Source: Alphaproteobacteria bacterium (lineage in GTDB: Bacteria; Myxococcota_A; UBA796; GCA-2862545). Taken from it: DNA of 13,280 nucleotides. The translations under genes and the position numbers were made by a program. Of the stretch, positions 6,549 through 13,280 are shown in pieces (the first letter of the stretch is position 1; each line of letters begins with the position of its first letter). The notes beneath the pieces are model-generated. The model worked only from the letters and a program-made list of their open reading frames with translations, had not been told where the DNA came from and made no database searches. Location: contig JACKEQ010000068.1 in assembly GCA_020632885.1 (NCBI GenBank), positions 1 to 13,280 on the forward strand, read 5' to 3'.

Positions 6549-7157
6549 TCAGTCGGGCCGCGTGCTGGTGATCTGCGAAGACCGCACCTCGTCGAGGTGC
6601 TCGCGGTCGGCGTAGATCTCGACCCTCTCGACGATGGGGGGCGACGGGGTCACGTGCACGCTCGAGACCCGCGGGACCGTGTCGACCCGGAAGCAGAGCC
6701 CCCGCACGTCGAAGTACACGGACTCCGACCAGCGCGGCCCGCGCGCGCTGCCGCTCTCGACGTGCGCGGTGTGCACCCCGGGCCCGAACCGCGCGTGCAC
6801 GTCGGCGAGGGGCAGCCCGACGAGGCCGTCGAGCGCGGCTCCGTCGGCCATCCCGGCAGCGCGGGCACGCTGGTCGGCGGCCCGCCGCGCGACACGTCGC
6901 TCGGCCTCCTCGTCGACCACGACCCAGTCCCACGCGATCGTCTGGCCCCGGTAGCGCCTCCGGACGTCCGTCCGGTGTCGTGTGGTCCGGCAACCCGGGG
7001 CGTCGGCGTCCTCCTCCCCGCAGCACTGCCATCCCTTCGTGTGCTCCCCGTCGGTGTCGATGTCGTACGGGAAGTAGAACGCGACGTGGTGACGGCACGA
7101 CGAGCGTGGGTTGTCGTCGGGATCGAAGTCCTCCCCGCAGTAGCCGCACACCGCCAT
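6549..7157 (-). CDS. Protein with N-terminal CHORD-like zinc domain
   Basis: This is a 202-residue protein. Residues 4-61 hold eight potential zinc ligands in the order C-C-C-H-C-C-C-H: Cys4, Cys7, Cys21, His24, Cys45, Cys46, Cys56, His61. Signature residues of the CHORD domain are also present: CGEDFDPDDN (human CHORDC1 has CGQRFDP...N, from memory), C-x2-H, KGWQCC and GC-x4-H. CHORD domains occur in eukaryotic Hsp90/Sgt1 co-chaperones such as CHORDC1/RAR1; a bacterial copy is unusual. After an arginine- and alanine-rich linker, residues about 108-202 form a second domain (LVGLPLADVHARFGPG, then VYFDVRGLCFRVD and repeated beta strands). It recalls SmpA/BLIP-like small folds seen in some immunity-type proteins, which is a weak inference. 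The ATG was chosen over upstream in-frame starts because GGAAGG precedes it and the zinc domain starts at residue 4. It is followed at 19 bases by the Imm11-like gene. Confidence 0.8.
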   Translation of the reverse strand: MAVCGYCGEDFDPDDNPRSSCRHHVAFYFPYDIDTDGEHTKGWQCCGEEDADAPGCRTTRHRTDVRRRYRGQTIAWDWVVVDEEAERRVARRAADQRARAAGMADGAALDGLVGLPLADVHARFGPGVHTAHVESGSARGPRWSESVYFDVRGLCFRVDTVPRVSSVHVTPSPPIVERVEIYADREHLDEVRSSQITSTRPD

Positions 7158-7233
7158 CGCACCTTCCGTGTCGGAGGATGCCACGTCTCCCGACCGGGAC
7201 GCACGTGCTACCCGCACTGCGGGAGACGAGCAG
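7158..7233. promoter_or_regulatory. Divergent spacer between the CHORD-like gene and the phosphotransferase gene
   Basis: If the phosphotransferase starts at 7234, this 76-base spacer must hold or overlap both divergent promoters. Read as codons in the phosphotransferase frame, it has more A/T in third positions than the gene downstream, which supports it being non-coding. No clear -35/-10 elements or operator repeats were seen. Confidence 0.3.
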
Positions 7234-8070
7234 GTGGAGACGGAGACAGGCACGACCTGCCGGACGTGGCGGTGGGTGGAGCTCGCCGACGACCGTGTGA
7301 CCGTACGGACGGACGCCGCGGGGCGAGAGCAGCTCCTCGCCGAGCTGGCGCTGCACGGGCGACTCGAGGCGGCGGGGATCTGTGTGCCCCGTCTGCTGGA
7401 GTCCTCCGAGGGGCACGCGGTGTTCGAGCGGGCGCGTGGCATCCACGGACAGGCGGCGTTCGAGGAGCGGATCTTCGGGGGGCCGGTCTCGCCCGACCTC
7501 GACCGCTACGCTCCGGACTGCCCGCTGACGCCCTGGGGCCGAGCGCTCGCGAGGTCCCTCGGGACCCTCGTGGCCCACCTGCACGCGCTCGAGCCCCCCA
7601 CTTCGCCCGTCGTGGCGGACGTGGACTGGGAACGGGTCCTCTGGGTCCTCGACGAGCACGTGCGTGACCCCGATCTGGTCCGCGAGGCCCGGGGTGTCGC
7701 GGCGTGGGAGGCGACCCTGTCGGCGCCGGCGCACCTCGTGCACGCCGATCTGCACTTCGGGAACCTGTTCGCCGACGAGGAGGGTCGGGTGACCGCGCTG
7801 ATCGACCTGGACGAGGCGGGCCGCGGTCGCGCGGGCGACGACCTGAAGTTCCTGCCCTCCGAGGGACCCGACTTCGTGCGGGAGGCGCTCGCGGCCTACG
7901 TCGGGGCCGGGGGGGCTCCCATCGGGCTCACCGAGGTCCACCGCTTCCACCAGCGGAGCGCGTTCGAGCACCTGGTGCACATCGGGCCCGAGCAGCCGCG
8001 CTTCCCGCGGGTGGTCCAGTGGATCCGGGGCGCGACATCCGCCGTGAGGAGCGTCCGGGACCTCGGGTGA
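7234..8070 (+). CDS. Aminoglycoside phosphotransferase-fold kinase (APH family)
   Basis: This 278-residue enzyme is of the APH/choline-kinase family, which phosphorylates small-molecule hydroxyls with ATP in the cytosol. The catalytic loop is clear: LVHADLHFGNLF with His170, Asp172 and Asn177. It is followed by the metal-binding segment IDLDEAGRG with Asp191/Asp193. The N-lobe has short strands (ELADDRVTVRT) and a helix with LLAELALHGRL; an Arg seems to occupy the usual ATP-binding Lys position. The substrate cannot be deduced, and family members act on antibiotics, sugars, choline or homoserine. The frame is open from a GTG at 7168, but that start has no ribosome-binding site and lies 10 bases from the divergent gene. 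GTG 7234 has GGGAG eight bases upstream and is preferred; the longer form would add 22 residues. It is followed after 69 bases by an alpha/beta hydrolase gene. Confidence 0.8.
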   Translation: METETGTTCRTWRWVELADDRVTVRTDAAGREQLLAELALHGRLEAAGICVPRLLESSEGHAVFERARGIHGQAAFEERIFGGPVSPDLDRYAPDCPLTPWGRALARSLGTLVAHLHALEPPTSPVVADVDWERVLWVLDEHVRDPDLVREARGVAAWEATLSAPAHLVHADLHFGNLFADEEGRVTALIDLDEAGRGRAGDDLKFLPSEGPDFVREALAAYVGAGGAPIGLTEVHRFHQRSAFEHLVHIGPEQPRFPRVVQWIRGATSAVRSVRDLG

Positions 8071-8139
8071 CGGCCGGAAGATGTGGTAGTCACGACGGGC
8101 GGTCGTTCCTCGGTGAGCGACCCTCGCCCTGAGGTCCGG

Positions 8140-8925
8140 ATGTCCACACCCGACGTCGTCTTCGTCCACGGCATGTTCATGACCCCCCTGTGCTGGGAGG
8201 GCTGGCGCGATCGCTTCGAGGCCCGTGGCCTCCGCACCATGGCACCTGCGTGGCCGGGCCACGATGCTCCCGTCGAGGCCCAGTGTGCGGCGCACCCCGA
8301 CCCCGCGCGCGGCGAGCTGACCCTCGAGGCCGTCGTCGACACCTACCGCACGTTGCTCGCCGGCATGGACCGGCCAGCCGTGGTCGGACACTCGATGGGC
8401 GGCCTGGTGGTCCAGCTCCTGCTCCAGGAGGGGCTGGCCCGCTGTGGCGTCGCCATCCACTCGGCGCCCCCGCAGGGCGTGATCTCGCTGAAGTGGAGCT
8501 TCCTGAAGAGCAACTGGGGTTCCATCAACCCGTTCCAGGACACCCACCAGGCGTGGATGCTCACGTTCGAGCAGTTCCGCTACGGCTTCGTGAACGGGCT
8601 CCCCGAGGACCTGCAGCGTGAGGCGTTCGCCACGCAGGTCGTCCCCGAGTCCCGGCTCGTGGGCAGCGGCCCCACGACGGCCGCGGGTCACATCGACTTC
8701 GCGAAGCCGCGAGGCCCCCTCCTGCTCATCGCGGGCGAAGCGGACCACATGATCCCCGCCAGCCTCAACCAGACGAACTTCGACCGGTACGCTGCGGCCC
8801 ACGCGACGTCGGGCAACCAGACCACCCTCGACCGCCAGCCCGGCCGCACGCACTACACCCTCGGCCAACCCGGCTGGGAGGCCGTGGCCGACCAAACCCT
8901 CGCCTTCGTGGCCGCCAACGCCTGA
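8140..8925 (+). CDS. Alpha/beta-fold hydrolase
   Basis: This is a 261-residue alpha/beta hydrolase. The first strand and oxyanion region read VVFVHGMFM, the nucleophile elbow is VGHSMGGLV with Ser85, the acid lies in AGEADHMIP (Asp202), and the catalytic His is in GRTHYTLG (His238). The triad is complete and the length is typical for esterase/lipase-like members that act on small esters or acyl compounds. No signal peptide is seen, so it is probably cytosolic. The insert at roughly residues 105-170 (KWSFLKSNWGSINPF and following) would form the cap that sets substrate choice; no specific substrate can be named. ATG 8140 was chosen because GAGG precedes it by six bases and the fold starts at once, although the frame is open to 8083. 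Its stop abuts the stop of the converging kinase gene with no gap. Confidence 0.87.
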   Translation: MSTPDVVFVHGMFMTPLCWEGWRDRFEARGLRTMAPAWPGHDAPVEAQCAAHPDPARGELTLEAVVDTYRTLLAGMDRPAVVGHSMGGLVVQLLLQEGLARCGVAIHSAPPQGVISLKWSFLKSNWGSINPFQDTHQAWMLTFEQFRYGFVNGLPEDLQREAFATQVVPESRLVGSGPTTAAGHIDFAKPRGPLLLIAGEADHMIPASLNQTNFDRYAAAHATSGNQTTLDRQPGRTHYTLGQPGWEAVADQTLAFVAANA

Positions 8926-11900
8926 TCACGAGCCCCTGAGGTCGCGCGCCACCCAGCCGACCATCACCCGCTCGAGGCCGGGATCCACGACGGCGTCACA
9001 GAGGGCCCGGGCGTCGGCCAGCCAGGTCCGCGCTTCCCGCACCCGCCCGGCACGCACGAGACCCCAGGCTCCCCCTGCGCTCGCGATGGCCTTCCAGCGT
9101 GCGTTCTGACCGCAGGCCTCGAAGGTCGTCTCCAACGCTGCGCGCGTCCCCTCCAGGTCGCCGGCCAACGCGAGTGCCCCGACATGGTAGGTCCACGGCA
9201 CGAAGTACCGGTGCAGCCCGCCTTCTTCGAAGAGATCCAGCGACCGCTGGGTGTGCTCGCGCGCCGTGGGGTCCCCGGCCAGGATCGCGAGGATGCCGTG
9301 CCCGAGCGCTCCCATCGCGTGGCTGGTCTTCGCGGTGGGTGGCACGAGCTCCCTGGCCGTCTCCAGGTGGGCCGACGCCTCCGCGGGACGTCCGAGGTAC
9401 GCCTGCGCCATGGCCAGCCCCACGAGACAACCGTGCTGCATCCCGCGGTTCCCCACCCTCCGGAAGATCCTCTCGGCACGCGCGTACATGGCCTCGGCCC
9501 GCTCGAAGCGTGCCAGCTCGAGGTCGATGCCGCCCAGCGCCATCGCGGCGACCGCGTTCTCCCCGTCGTCCTGCACGAGCCTGGCCAGCCGGAGGCAGAC
9601 GAGGTGCTGCTCCTCCGCGTCCACGAGCCGGCCCTCGGCCCAGAGGGCCACACCGAGCTGGGTCCGCGCCTTCACCTCCTGGAAGAGGTCGCCCACACGG
9701 TGGTAGTGCGCGATGCACCGCTCCATGAGGGCGCGGGCACGGCCCCGATCCCCTGCCCACTTGGCGAGGAGACCCTCCACGTAGGCTCCCGCGATCAGGT
9801 CGTCCTCGAGCCCGGCTCGGGTCGCCGCCTGCTCCAGCTCGGCGAGGACCTCCCGCGCGGCATCCATCCGACGCGCCTCGAACAGAGCACGCGCGAGGTG
9901 TCGCAGGGAGCGCACCACGAGCTCGGTGTCCCCGGAGCTTCGGGCCAGTCCCAGCGCACGTTCCTGGAGCTCCACGGCGGAGTCGGTCTGGCGCAGGATC
10001 CACCGGCACTGGCCGAGCGCGAGCAGCGTGTCGGGGTGCTCCTCGAGCTCGAGCGTGGCCTCGAGACGCCGCGCGGCCTCCTCCACGGGCCCGACATCGC
10101 GCAGGACCTCCAGGATGGCCAGCGCCGTGTAGCGCGCCCGGACGGGCTCGCCCGCCTCGCAGGAACGGTCGTGGGCCAGCAGGAGGTTCGCGAGATCCGC
10201 ACGGTACGCGAGCGCGAGGTCGGGATCCCGACGCCGCCGGGCCACCATCTCCCCCGTGCCGAGCTGGGCGTACCAGGTCGCATGCCGGGCGTAGAGCGCG
10301 CTGTCGTCCAGCTTGGACCTCGAGAACTCCTGGACCGTCTGGAGCATGGTGTAGCGCTGCGAGCGAGCGTCCCACCCCAGCAGCGAGTGGTGGCGGAGGG
10401 CGTCCAGCACGTCGGCCGGCCAGGGCGCCTCGGGCCATGCCGCGACGTCGATCAGGGCCGTGGCCGCCCGTAGCGTCGCTCCGCCCGCGAACACGCTGAA
10501 CTGCGCCAGGGCGGCTCGCTCCCAGGGCGTGAGGAGGTCCCAGGAGAGCTCGAAGCTGTGCCAGAGGCCCGGGCGACCGTCCATGCCCGACAGGCGCATC
10601 CGGCTCTCCAGGCCCGCGAGGATGTCTGCGGGCGACAGCCTCTGCATCCGCGCCGCTGCCAGCTCGACCGCGAGCGGCAGCCCGTCGAGTCGCGCGACGA
10701 TCTGGCCGACCGTCGCGAGCTCCCGCCGGCTCAGCGCCCTCGGGACGCGCGCCCGGAACAGGGCGATGGCGTCCGGCGGGGGGAGGGGCTCCAGGACGAT
10801 GTCGGTCCCGGAGACGGCGAGGCTGCGGCGGGAGGTCGCCACCACGGAGAGCTCGGGCGCCTCGGAGGCCCATCGGGCGAACAGATCCGCGTGCTGCACG
10901 AGGTGCTCGACGTTGTCGAGGACGACCAGCGCCCGGCCGAGACCCGCGAGCGCGTTGCCGATCTGGCCCTCGGGATCGGCCCCCTGGAGCACCACGCGGA
11001 GGGCGCGCGCCATGGCGGTGAGCACGTCGGACCGCGAGCCTGCTGCCTGCAGCTCGACGAAGCGGTGGCCGCCCGGGAGGTCCGCGTCGCGCGCGAGCTC
11101 CACGACCAGGCGGGTCTTCCCGACCCCGCCGGGACCGATGACCGTCCACCAACCGGGCCCCCGCCGCACTCCGTCGACGAGGCGGGCGAGCTCCAGCGCG
11201 CGACCGATCAGGGCCTCTGCGCCGGTCCTCGCGGCACGGCTCCGCGTCGGCACGGAGGGTGTGACGGTCTCCTCCTCCGCCTCCAGGGTCGCCGGGAGCC
11301 CCACGAGCTGGACGAGGTCCGCCGTGCCCGCGACACCGCCACGCAGGGCGCGGAGGGCGACGGCGAGCTCACGGGCGCTGCCGAACCGGTCGTCCGGATC
11401 GAGACGCAGGCAGTCACGGAGCACGGCGGACAGCCCCGGCACGCGCTCCTCCACGTGATCGAAGAAGCCGCGGCGGGCCATGAGCTGCTCCACCGCGAGG
11501 GACTGCGCGATGGCCGCGAGCCCCTTCCCGAACGGTGGGGCGGCGCCCGAGAGTCGGAACAGCGTGACGCCCAGGGCGAACAGGTCCGACCGCGGGTCCT
11601 CGGCGCCGTCCGCCTGTTCGGGCGGCATGTAGCCCGGGGTCCCCGAGATGCCGACCTCCAGGTCTGCACGGGCGGCGAGGCGGGCGATGCCGAGGTCCGC
11701 GACCTTCACCACGCCCGTGCGATCCACCAGCAGGTTCCCCGGCTTGATGTCGCGGTGAACCAGTCCCTGTGGGGCCCCCGGGGCACGGAGCTCGTGGATG
11801 TGTGCGAGCCCGAGCGCCGCCTGCTCCCCGACGTCCAGCAGGGCCCGGCCCGGGAGGCCTCCGCGGCCCGCGAGGTCCTTCAGGGCGGGGCCCTCCACGT

Positions 11901-12177
11901 ACTCCATCGCGATGAACCGGCGTCCTCCGACCGATCCGAGCTCGTAGGTCGCCACCACGTTCGGATGGGCCATGAGGGCGCCGAACCGCGCCTCGCGCAC
12001 GAGGTCGTCCTCGAGCCCCGCGACGCGCCGGTCCGAGCGCACGAGCTTGACGGCCACGGGCTTCTCGAAGCCCATGGGGCCCGCCATCAGGGCCCGCCAG
12101 ACCTCACCCGCACCGCCCTGGCCGAGCCGACGGACCAGCGTGTACCGACCGAGCTCCTGCCCCTCCTCGAGCTGCAT
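8926..12177 (-). CDS. Ser/Thr protein kinase fused to a STAND (NB-ARC-like) ATPase and TPR array
   Basis: This 1083-residue protein has three parts. Residues about 11-275 are a Hanks-type kinase: glycine loop GQGGAG, Lys44 in VAVKLV, catalytic HRDIKPGN (Asp143, Asn148), DLG at Asp161, and GTPGYMPPEQ, so it should be active. Residues about 322-620 are a STAND ATPase like that of AfsR/LuxR-type regulators: Walker A GPGGVGKT (Lys354), Walker B LVVLDNVEH (Asp421), sensor ATSRR, GLPLAVELAAAR and a winged-helix LQTVQEFSRSKL. Residues about 655-1065 hold at least nine TPR-like helical pairs. The kinase replaces the DNA-binding output domain of typical regulators, so ligand or partner binding by the TPRs may gate kinase activity; this is inferred. 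No transmembrane segment is visible. The ATG has GGAGG six bases upstream. It lies 82 bases downstream of the HSL-type esterase gene on the same strand and may share its transcript. Confidence 0.92.
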   Translation of the reverse strand: MQLEEGQELGRYTLVRRLGQGGAGEVWRALMAGPMGFEKPVAVKLVRSDRRVAGLEDDLVREARFGALMAHPNVVATYELGSVGGRRFIAMEYVEGPALKDLAGRGGLPGRALLDVGEQAALGLAHIHELRAPGAPQGLVHRDIKPGNLLVDRTGVVKVADLGIARLAARADLEVGISGTPGYMPPEQADGAEDPRSDLFALGVTLFRLSGAAPPFGKGLAAIAQSLAVEQLMARRGFFDHVEERVPGLSAVLRDCLRLDPDDRFGSARELAVALRALRGGVAGTADLVQLVGLPATLEAEEETVTPSVPTRSRAARTGAEALIGRALELARLVDGVRRGPGWWTVIGPGGVGKTRLVVELARDADLPGGHRFVELQAAGSRSDVLTAMARALRVVLQGADPEGQIGNALAGLGRALVVLDNVEHLVQHADLFARWASEAPELSVVATSRRSLAVSGTDIVLEPLPPPDAIALFRARVPRALSRRELATVGQIVARLDGLPLAVELAAARMQRLSPADILAGLESRMRLSGMDGRPGLWHSFELSWDLLTPWERAALAQFSVFAGGATLRAATALIDVAAWPEAPWPADVLDALRHHSLLGWDARSQRYTMLQTVQEFSRSKLDDSALYARHATWYAQLGTGEMVARRRRDPDLALAYRADLANLLLAHDRSCEAGEPVRARYTALAILEVLRDVGPVEEAARRLEATLELEEHPDTLLALGQCRWILRQTDSAVELQERALGLARSSGDTELVVRSLRHLARALFEARRMDAAREVLAELEQAATRAGLEDDLIAGAYVEGLLAKWAGDRGRARALMERCIAHYHRVGDLFQEVKARTQLGVALWAEGRLVDAEEQHLVCLRLARLVQDDGENAVAAMALGGIDLELARFERAEAMYARAERIFRRVGNRGMQHGCLVGLAMAQAYLGRPAEASAHLETARELVPPTAKTSHAMGALGHGILAILAGDPTAREHTQRSLDLFEEGGLHRYFVPWTYHVGALALAGDLEGTRAALETTFEACGQNARWKAIASAGGAWGLVRAGRVREARTWLADARALCDAVVDPGLERVMVGWVARDLRGS

Positions 12178-12259
12178 CCGCCCTCCGGGGCCGATCCTCT
12201 CGCGCGCGCCCCGCGAACACCAGGCTCCGCGTGACCTCCACCCGGAGGACCGGGGTCGA

Positions 12260-13231
12260 TCAGCGGCCGACCAGGCGTCGGATCCAGTCGGCCGCCTCCT
12301 GGATCGCGACATCCGCTTCGGAGACGGTGCCGACGAGCATGTGCCAGACGTGCACCATGCCCGGCGCGACGCGGACCTCGATGTCGGCGCCCTGTTCCCT
12401 GGCGCGGTCGCCGAGGGCGAGGATCTGGTCCAACAGGCACTCGGCGCCGCCCGCCTGGACGAGGATCGGTGGGAGGCCTCGCAGGTCGCCGTAGAGGGGC
12501 GAGAGTCGGGGGTCACGACCGTCCGCGCCGGACAGCGCGCACCGCGCGGCCTCGTCGCAGGCCTCCTTCGTGCAGTAGTCGATCTTCGCGAACCTGGAGA
12601 AGCTGGGGCCCGTGTTGGTCAGGTCGGTCCACGGCGAGATGGCGAGACCGCCCGCCACGATGGGCCCGCCGCTGTCCCGGAGCGCCGAGAGCACCGTGAG
12701 CACCAGGTTTCCTCCGGCCGAGTCGCCGACCACGACGATGCGCGCGGGGTCCTGGCCCTGGTCCACCAACGCGCGGATCACGTCCGCCGCGTGGTGGATG
12801 GCGGCGGGCAGAGGGTGTTCGGGGGCCAGCGGGTAGCGGGGCAGGAAGACCCGGGCTCCGGCGGCGGATGCGAGGTGGCCGGCAAGGTTCCCGTGGGACC
12901 GGATGGAGCCGAAGATGAACCCGCCACCGTGCAGGTACACGATGACGAGGTCGTCGGCGCCCTCTGGCTCCAACCAGTGACCGACGAGTGGGCCGTCGAG
13001 GACCTCGCGACACGGCACGCCGCCCGTGAGCTGGGGTGCGAGGGCCTCGCTGGCAGCCCGGTAGCGTACAGCACCCATGGGCGCGATCTGCCCGAACGAC
13101 GCGCGCATGGCTGCCGCCGAGAGCTCGAGCTTCCAGCCCCAGTGGACATGGCGGGGCCCGGAGAGCACCCGATGCACGGGAGCCGTCAGGGCGGCCCACA
13201 GGATGCGGATCAGCAGCTTCAGGGGATCCAT
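12260..13231 (-). CDS. Alpha/beta hydrolase of the hormone-sensitive lipase (HSL) family
   Basis: This is a 323-residue esterase/lipase of bacterial HSL type (family IV). It has the oxyanion motif YLHGGGF (101-105), the nucleophile elbow GDSAGGN with Ser171, and His294 in GMVHVWH near the end. The acid region reads GGAECLLDQ, whereas many members have a DPLRDE-like motif; Glu264 aligns with the usual Asp and Asp268 is nearby, so either could act. The segment PRYPLAPEHPLPAA is a strong family signature. The N-terminus (LLIRILWAALTAPVH) is a hydrophobic helix that could attach to the membrane or form the cap. The reaction is hydrolysis of short- to medium-chain esters; the natural substrate is unknown. 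The ATG at 13229-13231 has a weak AGGACGG ribosome-binding site. It precedes the kinase-STAND gene by 82 bases. The remaining 49 bases to the right edge hold no gene that I can see. Confidence 0.9.
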   Translation of the reverse strand: MDPLKLLIRILWAALTAPVHRVLSGPRHVHWGWKLELSAAAMRASFGQIAPMGAVRYRAASEALAPQLTGGVPCREVLDGPLVGHWLEPEGADDLVIVYLHGGGFIFGSIRSHGNLAGHLASAAGARVFLPRYPLAPEHPLPAAIHHAADVIRALVDQGQDPARIVVVGDSAGGNLVLTVLSALRDSGGPIVAGGLAISPWTDLTNTGPSFSRFAKIDYCTKEACDEAARCALSGADGRDPRLSPLYGDLRGLPPILVQAGGAECLLDQILALGDRAREQGADIEVRVAPGMVHVWHMLVGTVSEADVAIQEAADWIRRLVGR

Positions 13232-13280
13232 CGCCGTCCTGCTCTCGGCGCGCGATGGTATCCGATGCCGACGCCCCGGG

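Noticed and set aside
7168..7233. Longer start (GTG 7168) for the phosphotransferase gene
   Set aside because: It has no ribosome-binding site, its third positions are poorer in GC than the rest of the gene, and it is only 10 bases from the divergent start. GTG 7234 is better supported, though the longer form is not excluded.
6367..8895. An 842-codon minus-strand open frame opposite the phosphotransferase and hydrolase genes
   Set aside because: It is antisense to two genes with intact catalytic motifs and also overlaps the CHORD-like gene in another frame. It is a shadow frame.
8900..8950. Possible terminator at the hydrolase/kinase convergence
   Set aside because: No stable inverted repeat followed by a T-run could be found around the abutting stops.
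9184..12234. Long plus-strand open frames (9184-10473 and 10558-12234) opposite the kinase gene
   Set aside because: The minus strand encodes a full set of kinase, ATPase and TPR motifs. The plus-strand frames are compositional shadows without recognisable motifs.

Overview
The window is a compact, very GC-rich stretch of a bacterial chromosome with almost every base in a gene. Fourteen genes are supported, counting one partial gene at the left edge. The mix suggests a Gram-negative, myxobacteria-like organism (Myxococcota or a relative). The signs are a lipoprotein with FG-GAP repeats, a protein kinase fused to a STAND ATPase and TPRs, an Imm11-like protein, an SppA protease and an LpxH-like phosphatase. 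This placement is an inference from gene content and base composition; no marker gene fixes the taxonomy.

Layout. (1) 1-1404, plus strand: the tail of an unrecognised gene overlaps, by GTGA, an FG-GAP repeat lipoprotein. (2) 1407-3098, minus strand: a two-domain SppA-type protease that converges on the lipoprotein gene. (3) 3180-5946, plus strand: a tightly packed five-gene operon, divergent from sppA. It encodes a small helical protein, a zinc-ribbon single-pass membrane protein, an MreB paralogue lacking the usual catalytic glutamate, an LpxH-like metallophosphatase and a DUF2256 zinc protein; the last three overlap by ATGA. (4) 5948-7157, minus strand: a two-gene unit with a CHORD-like zinc-domain protein followed by an Imm11/DUF1629-like protein. 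(5) 7234-8925, plus strand: an aminoglycoside-phosphotransferase-fold kinase and an alpha/beta hydrolase. (6) 8926-13231, minus strand: an HSL-family esterase followed by a 1083-residue Ser/Thr kinase-STAND ATPase-TPR protein.

How the parts may work together. The operon in (3) looks related to the cell envelope, since an actin-like filament protein, a membrane protein and a lipid A-type phosphatase are translationally coupled. That joint role is an inference. The pair in (4) looks like an accessory immunity-type module, but no toxin gene is present. The kinase in (6) is a one-protein signalling device in which a kinase occupies the position normally held by a DNA-binding output domain.

Most notable: a bacterial protein with all eight putative zinc ligands of the CHORD domain, which is best known from eukaryotic Hsp90/Sgt1 co-chaperones, and an MreB paralogue with Thr in place of the catalytic Glu. 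No tRNA, rRNA, CRISPR array, insertion sequence or convincing intrinsic terminator was seen. No gene-free stretch exceeds 300 bases.
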